Shown here: piece after piece, positions 8,705-10,393 of the stretch
How positions within the stretch are numbered: position 1 is the first letter of the stretch
How the letters are laid out: the number at the start of each line of letters is the position of its first letter
NCBI GenBank assembly: GCA_934667295.1
Contig: CAKULR010000045.1
Location: 1-10,393, forward strand
Length of the DNA: 10,393 bases
From: an uncultured Kiritimatiellota bacterium
GTDB lineage: Bacteria > Verrucomicrobiota > Kiritimatiellia > RFP12 > UBA1067
Direction of reading: 5' to 3'
Program-made: the position numbers and the translations under genes
Notes under the pieces: generated by a model
Told to the model about the DNA's origin: nothing
The model's database searches: none
Seen by the model: the letters and a program-made list of their open reading frames with translations, nothing else

Positions 8705-10255
8705 GCGGACGAACTGAAGACGCCTCCTCACAGCGCGGAGGCCGAGCGGGGCATCATCGGTTCGATCCTGCTCGACACCCAGTTCGGCGAAGACGCCCGC
8801 GTGCTGGACCTCTGTCTGGCGCGCGGGCTCACGCCCGAATCCTTCTACGAGCCCCGCAACCGCATCCTCTACGAGACCTTCCGCGAGATGAGCGGCGCCT
8901 CCGCGCCCATCGACGCGGTGACGCTGACGGACCGCCTGCGCGCGACGGGGCGGCTCGACGCCGTGGGCGGCGTCGCCGCCATCCAGGCCCTCGTCGACAA
9001 CACGCCCACGAGCGCGCACGCCGAGTACTACATCGACATCGTGCGGCAGAAGCACCTGCTGCGCACGATGATCCAGCGCGCCCGCGAGACCGAGGCGAAG
9101 TGCTTCGACGAGACGCAGAGCGCGAACGCGGACATCCTGCTCGGCGAGGTCGAGAAGAACTTCCTCGAAATCGGCGGGTCCACCACGGTGCGGGCGGACT
9201 GGAAGACGGCGGTGGAGGCGACGTTCAAGGCGATGGACCGCCTCTTCGACGGCGGCGCCGACCAGTTCGACGGCCTCCCCACCGGCTTCAAGTACCTCGA
9301 CGAGAAGATCATGGGGCTCAAGGCGGGGGACATGATCGTCGTCGCCGCCCGCCCGTCCGTCGGCAAGACCTCGCTCGCGATGAACATCGCCGAGTGCATC
9401 GCGCTCGGGCAGGACATCAACGGCATGCCGATGAAGGGCGAGCACAACCGTCCGCACGCGGTCCTGATGTTCTCCCTCGAAATGAGCACGGAATCCCTCG
9501 CCAAGCGCATGCTCGCGGGCCGCGCCGGCGTGGACACCTGGCGCCTCCAGCGTGGCCTCCTCACCCACGACCAGCGCGTCGAGGCGAGCCAGCGCCTGAT
9601 GAGCGCGATGGGCACCCTGCGCGGCGCGCCGATCTACATCGACGACACGAGCGCCATCGACGTCTCCGACATGCGCGCGCGCGCGCGCCGCATGAAGCGG
9701 ATGCACAACATCGAGCTCATCGTGATCGACTACCTGCAGCTCGCGAACTGCCGCGAGTTCGCCCGCCAGGGCCGCCAGCTGGAGACGAGCCGCATCTCGG
9801 GCCAGATCAAGGCGATGGCGAAGGAGCTCAAGGTGCCGGTGATCGTGCTCTCGCAGCTCTCCCGCGCGAACGAGAAGGGGGACGACAAGGACGAGGTGCC
9901 GAAGCTCTCGCACCTGCGCGACTCGGGCGCCATCGAGCAGGACGCCGACATGGTCTTCCTGCTGCGCCGCCCCTGCCGCTCGAAGACCGCCCAGTGGCAC
10001 GACGACGAACTCCTCGCGATCGTGGACGTCGCGAAGAACCGCAACGGCGAGACGGGCGAGGTCGACTTCAACTTCTACAAGCAGGGCACGCGCTTCGGCG
10101 ACCGCAAGCCCGGCACGCGCGGACAGAAGGCGCAGGACGCCGAGACCGCCGAGGCCGACGCCGCGACGGCCGAGGAGGTGATGGAGGTGCCGGGCGAGGC
10201 GTTCGCCGCCCCGCCGGACGGCGCTGTGAACCTCACGCAGGATCCGCTCTTCTGA
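8702..10255 (+). CDS. dnaB: Replicative DNA helicase DnaB
   Basis: Hexameric 5'-3' helicase that unwinds DNA at the replication fork and interacts with primase. The 517 residues are slightly longer than usual (about 450-480). The N-terminal domain begins PPHSAEAERGIIGSIL, the classic DnaB opening, and runs to about 155. The RecA-like motor follows: GLPTGFKYLD (191-200), Walker A ARPSVGKTS (216-224), FSLEMS with catalytic Glu260 (257-262), Walker B VIDYLQL (341-347), SQLSR (384-388), LRDSGAIEQDAD (405-416) and the arginine-finger segment KNRNG (Arg447). Two departures are an insertion of about 15 residues after the Walker A helix (about 236-251) and an acidic, Ala/Glu-rich tail (about 472-517) ending in QDPLF. 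No intein is present. The GTG start fits the ribosome binding site and the conserved N-terminus. Its placement directly behind potD looks like a lineage-specific arrangement; no functional link with polyamine import is implied. Confidence 0.97.
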   Translation: MADELKTPPHSAEAERGIIGSILLDTQFGEDARVLDLCLARGLTPESFYEPRNRILYETFREMSGASAPIDAVTLTDRLRATGRLDAVGGVAAIQALVDNTPTSAHAEYYIDIVRQKHLLRTMIQRARETEAKCFDETQSANADILLGEVEKNFLEIGGSTTVRADWKTAVEATFKAMDRLFDGGADQFDGLPTGFKYLDEKIMGLKAGDMIVVAARPSVGKTSLAMNIAECIALGQDINGMPMKGEHNRPHAVLMFSLEMSTESLAKRMLAGRAGVDTWRLQRGLLTHDQRVEASQRLMSAMGTLRGAPIYIDDTSAIDVSDMRARARRMKRMHNIELIVIDYLQLANCREFARQGRQLETSRISGQIKAMAKELKVPVIVLSQLSRANEKGDDKDEVPKLSHLRDSGAIEQDADMVFLLRRPCRSKTAQWHDDELLAIVDVAKNRNGETGEVDFNFYKQGTRFGDRKPGTRGQKAQDAETAEADAATAEEVMEVPGEAFAAPPDGAVNLTQDPLF

Positions 10256-10279
10256 ACCTTCCGCCCCGGCGGCGCGTTC

Positions 10280-10297
10280 AATCCTCCGAAGGAGATT
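10280..10297 (+). promoter_or_regulatory. Small inverted repeat covering the ribosome binding site of the last gene
   Basis: CTCC (10284-10287) and GGAG (10291-10294) can pair across a GAA loop. With one bulged C, AAT (10280-10282) can pair with ATT (10295-10297). The right arm contains most of the AAGGAG ribosome binding site (10289-10294), which lies 7 nt before the ATG. Pairing would partly hide the site. A CTCC upstream of a GGAG can arise by chance, so a regulatory role is only a possibility. Confidence 0.35.
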
Positions 10298-10301
10298 CAA
10301 G

Positions 10302-10393
10302 ATGAAAAAGACGATTCTGGTCTGTCTGCTCGCCGTGTGCGGGTGCGTCTACGCGGAAGGGAAGAAGGACATCGCCGCCGCCCTCGCGCGCGG
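10302..10393 (+). CDS. N-terminus of a secreted or lipoprotein of unknown function (partial)
   Basis: Only the first 30 codons are in the window; the gene runs off the right edge. The ATG follows a consensus AAGGAG site with 7-nt spacing. The product starts with Lys-Lys, then a hydrophobic stretch ILVCLLAVCGCVYA (5-18), and becomes charged at EGKKD, a clear export signal. A type I signal peptidase site after VYA (18/19) is plausible. Alternatively VCGC (12-15) could serve as an atypical lipobox with Cys15 as the lipidated residue. The mature sequence seen, EGKKDIAAALAR, is too short to name a family. The gap between dnaB and this gene is 46 nt and no promoter is recognised there, so it may be read through from dnaB. 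Confidence 0.75.
   Translation, partial: MKKTILVCLLAVCGCVYAEGKKDIAAALAR

Noticed and set aside
10261..10272. CCGCC-CC-GGCGG palindrome after dnaB, considered as a terminator
   Set aside because: A two-base loop is sterically poor, and only a short TTC follows rather than a T-run.
8681..10300. A 539-codon - strand open frame opposite dnaB
   Set aside because: It is a shadow of dnaB with Arg/Ala/His/Val-rich low-complexity product and no domain.

Overview
The window is a compact, GC-rich stretch of a bacterial chromosome. All genes lie on the + strand and there is almost no non-coding DNA. It carries six complete genes and the first 30 codons of a seventh: tyrS, secA, a four-gene polyamine-type ABC transporter operon (potA-potB-potC-potD), dnaB, and the start of a secreted or lipoprotein gene. 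No RNA gene, CRISPR array, insertion sequence or phage gene is visible.

The best lineage guess is the PVC group (Verrucomicrobiota/Kiritimatiellota/Lentisphaerota-like). The SecA helicase motif reads QLRGRCSRQGD, as I remember it closer to the chlamydial and verrucomicrobial GRCAR forms than to the usual GRSGR. SecA also carries TLEYDDVMNKQR and a long insertion in its preprotein-binding region, as in large PVC and Bacteroidetes SecAs. This is inference from recalled family features, not a database search.

Layout: tyrS (17-1279) and secA (1319-4468) are separated by 39 nt. A 111-nt gap (4469-4579) follows and holds the only convincing promoter in the window. From it run potA (TTG start), potB, potC and potD, with ATGA overlaps at potB/potC and potC/potD. 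dnaB begins 4 nt after the potD stop, and its ribosome binding site lies inside the end of potD, so the helicase gene may be carried on the pot transcript. A 46-nt gap then leads to the truncated secreted-protein gene.

PotD would capture the substrate as a membrane-anchored lipoprotein, PotB and PotC form the channel, and PotA hydrolyses ATP. TyrRS, SecA and DnaB are housekeeping proteins for translation, secretion and replication. I see no undescribed multi-gene system. The points most worth a second look are small: a clamp-binding-like QDPLF tail on DnaB, loss of several recalled polyamine-contact residues in PotD, a non-canonical HIGH motif in TyrRS, a Cys/His-rich insertion in SecA, and the structured promoter region ahead of potA.
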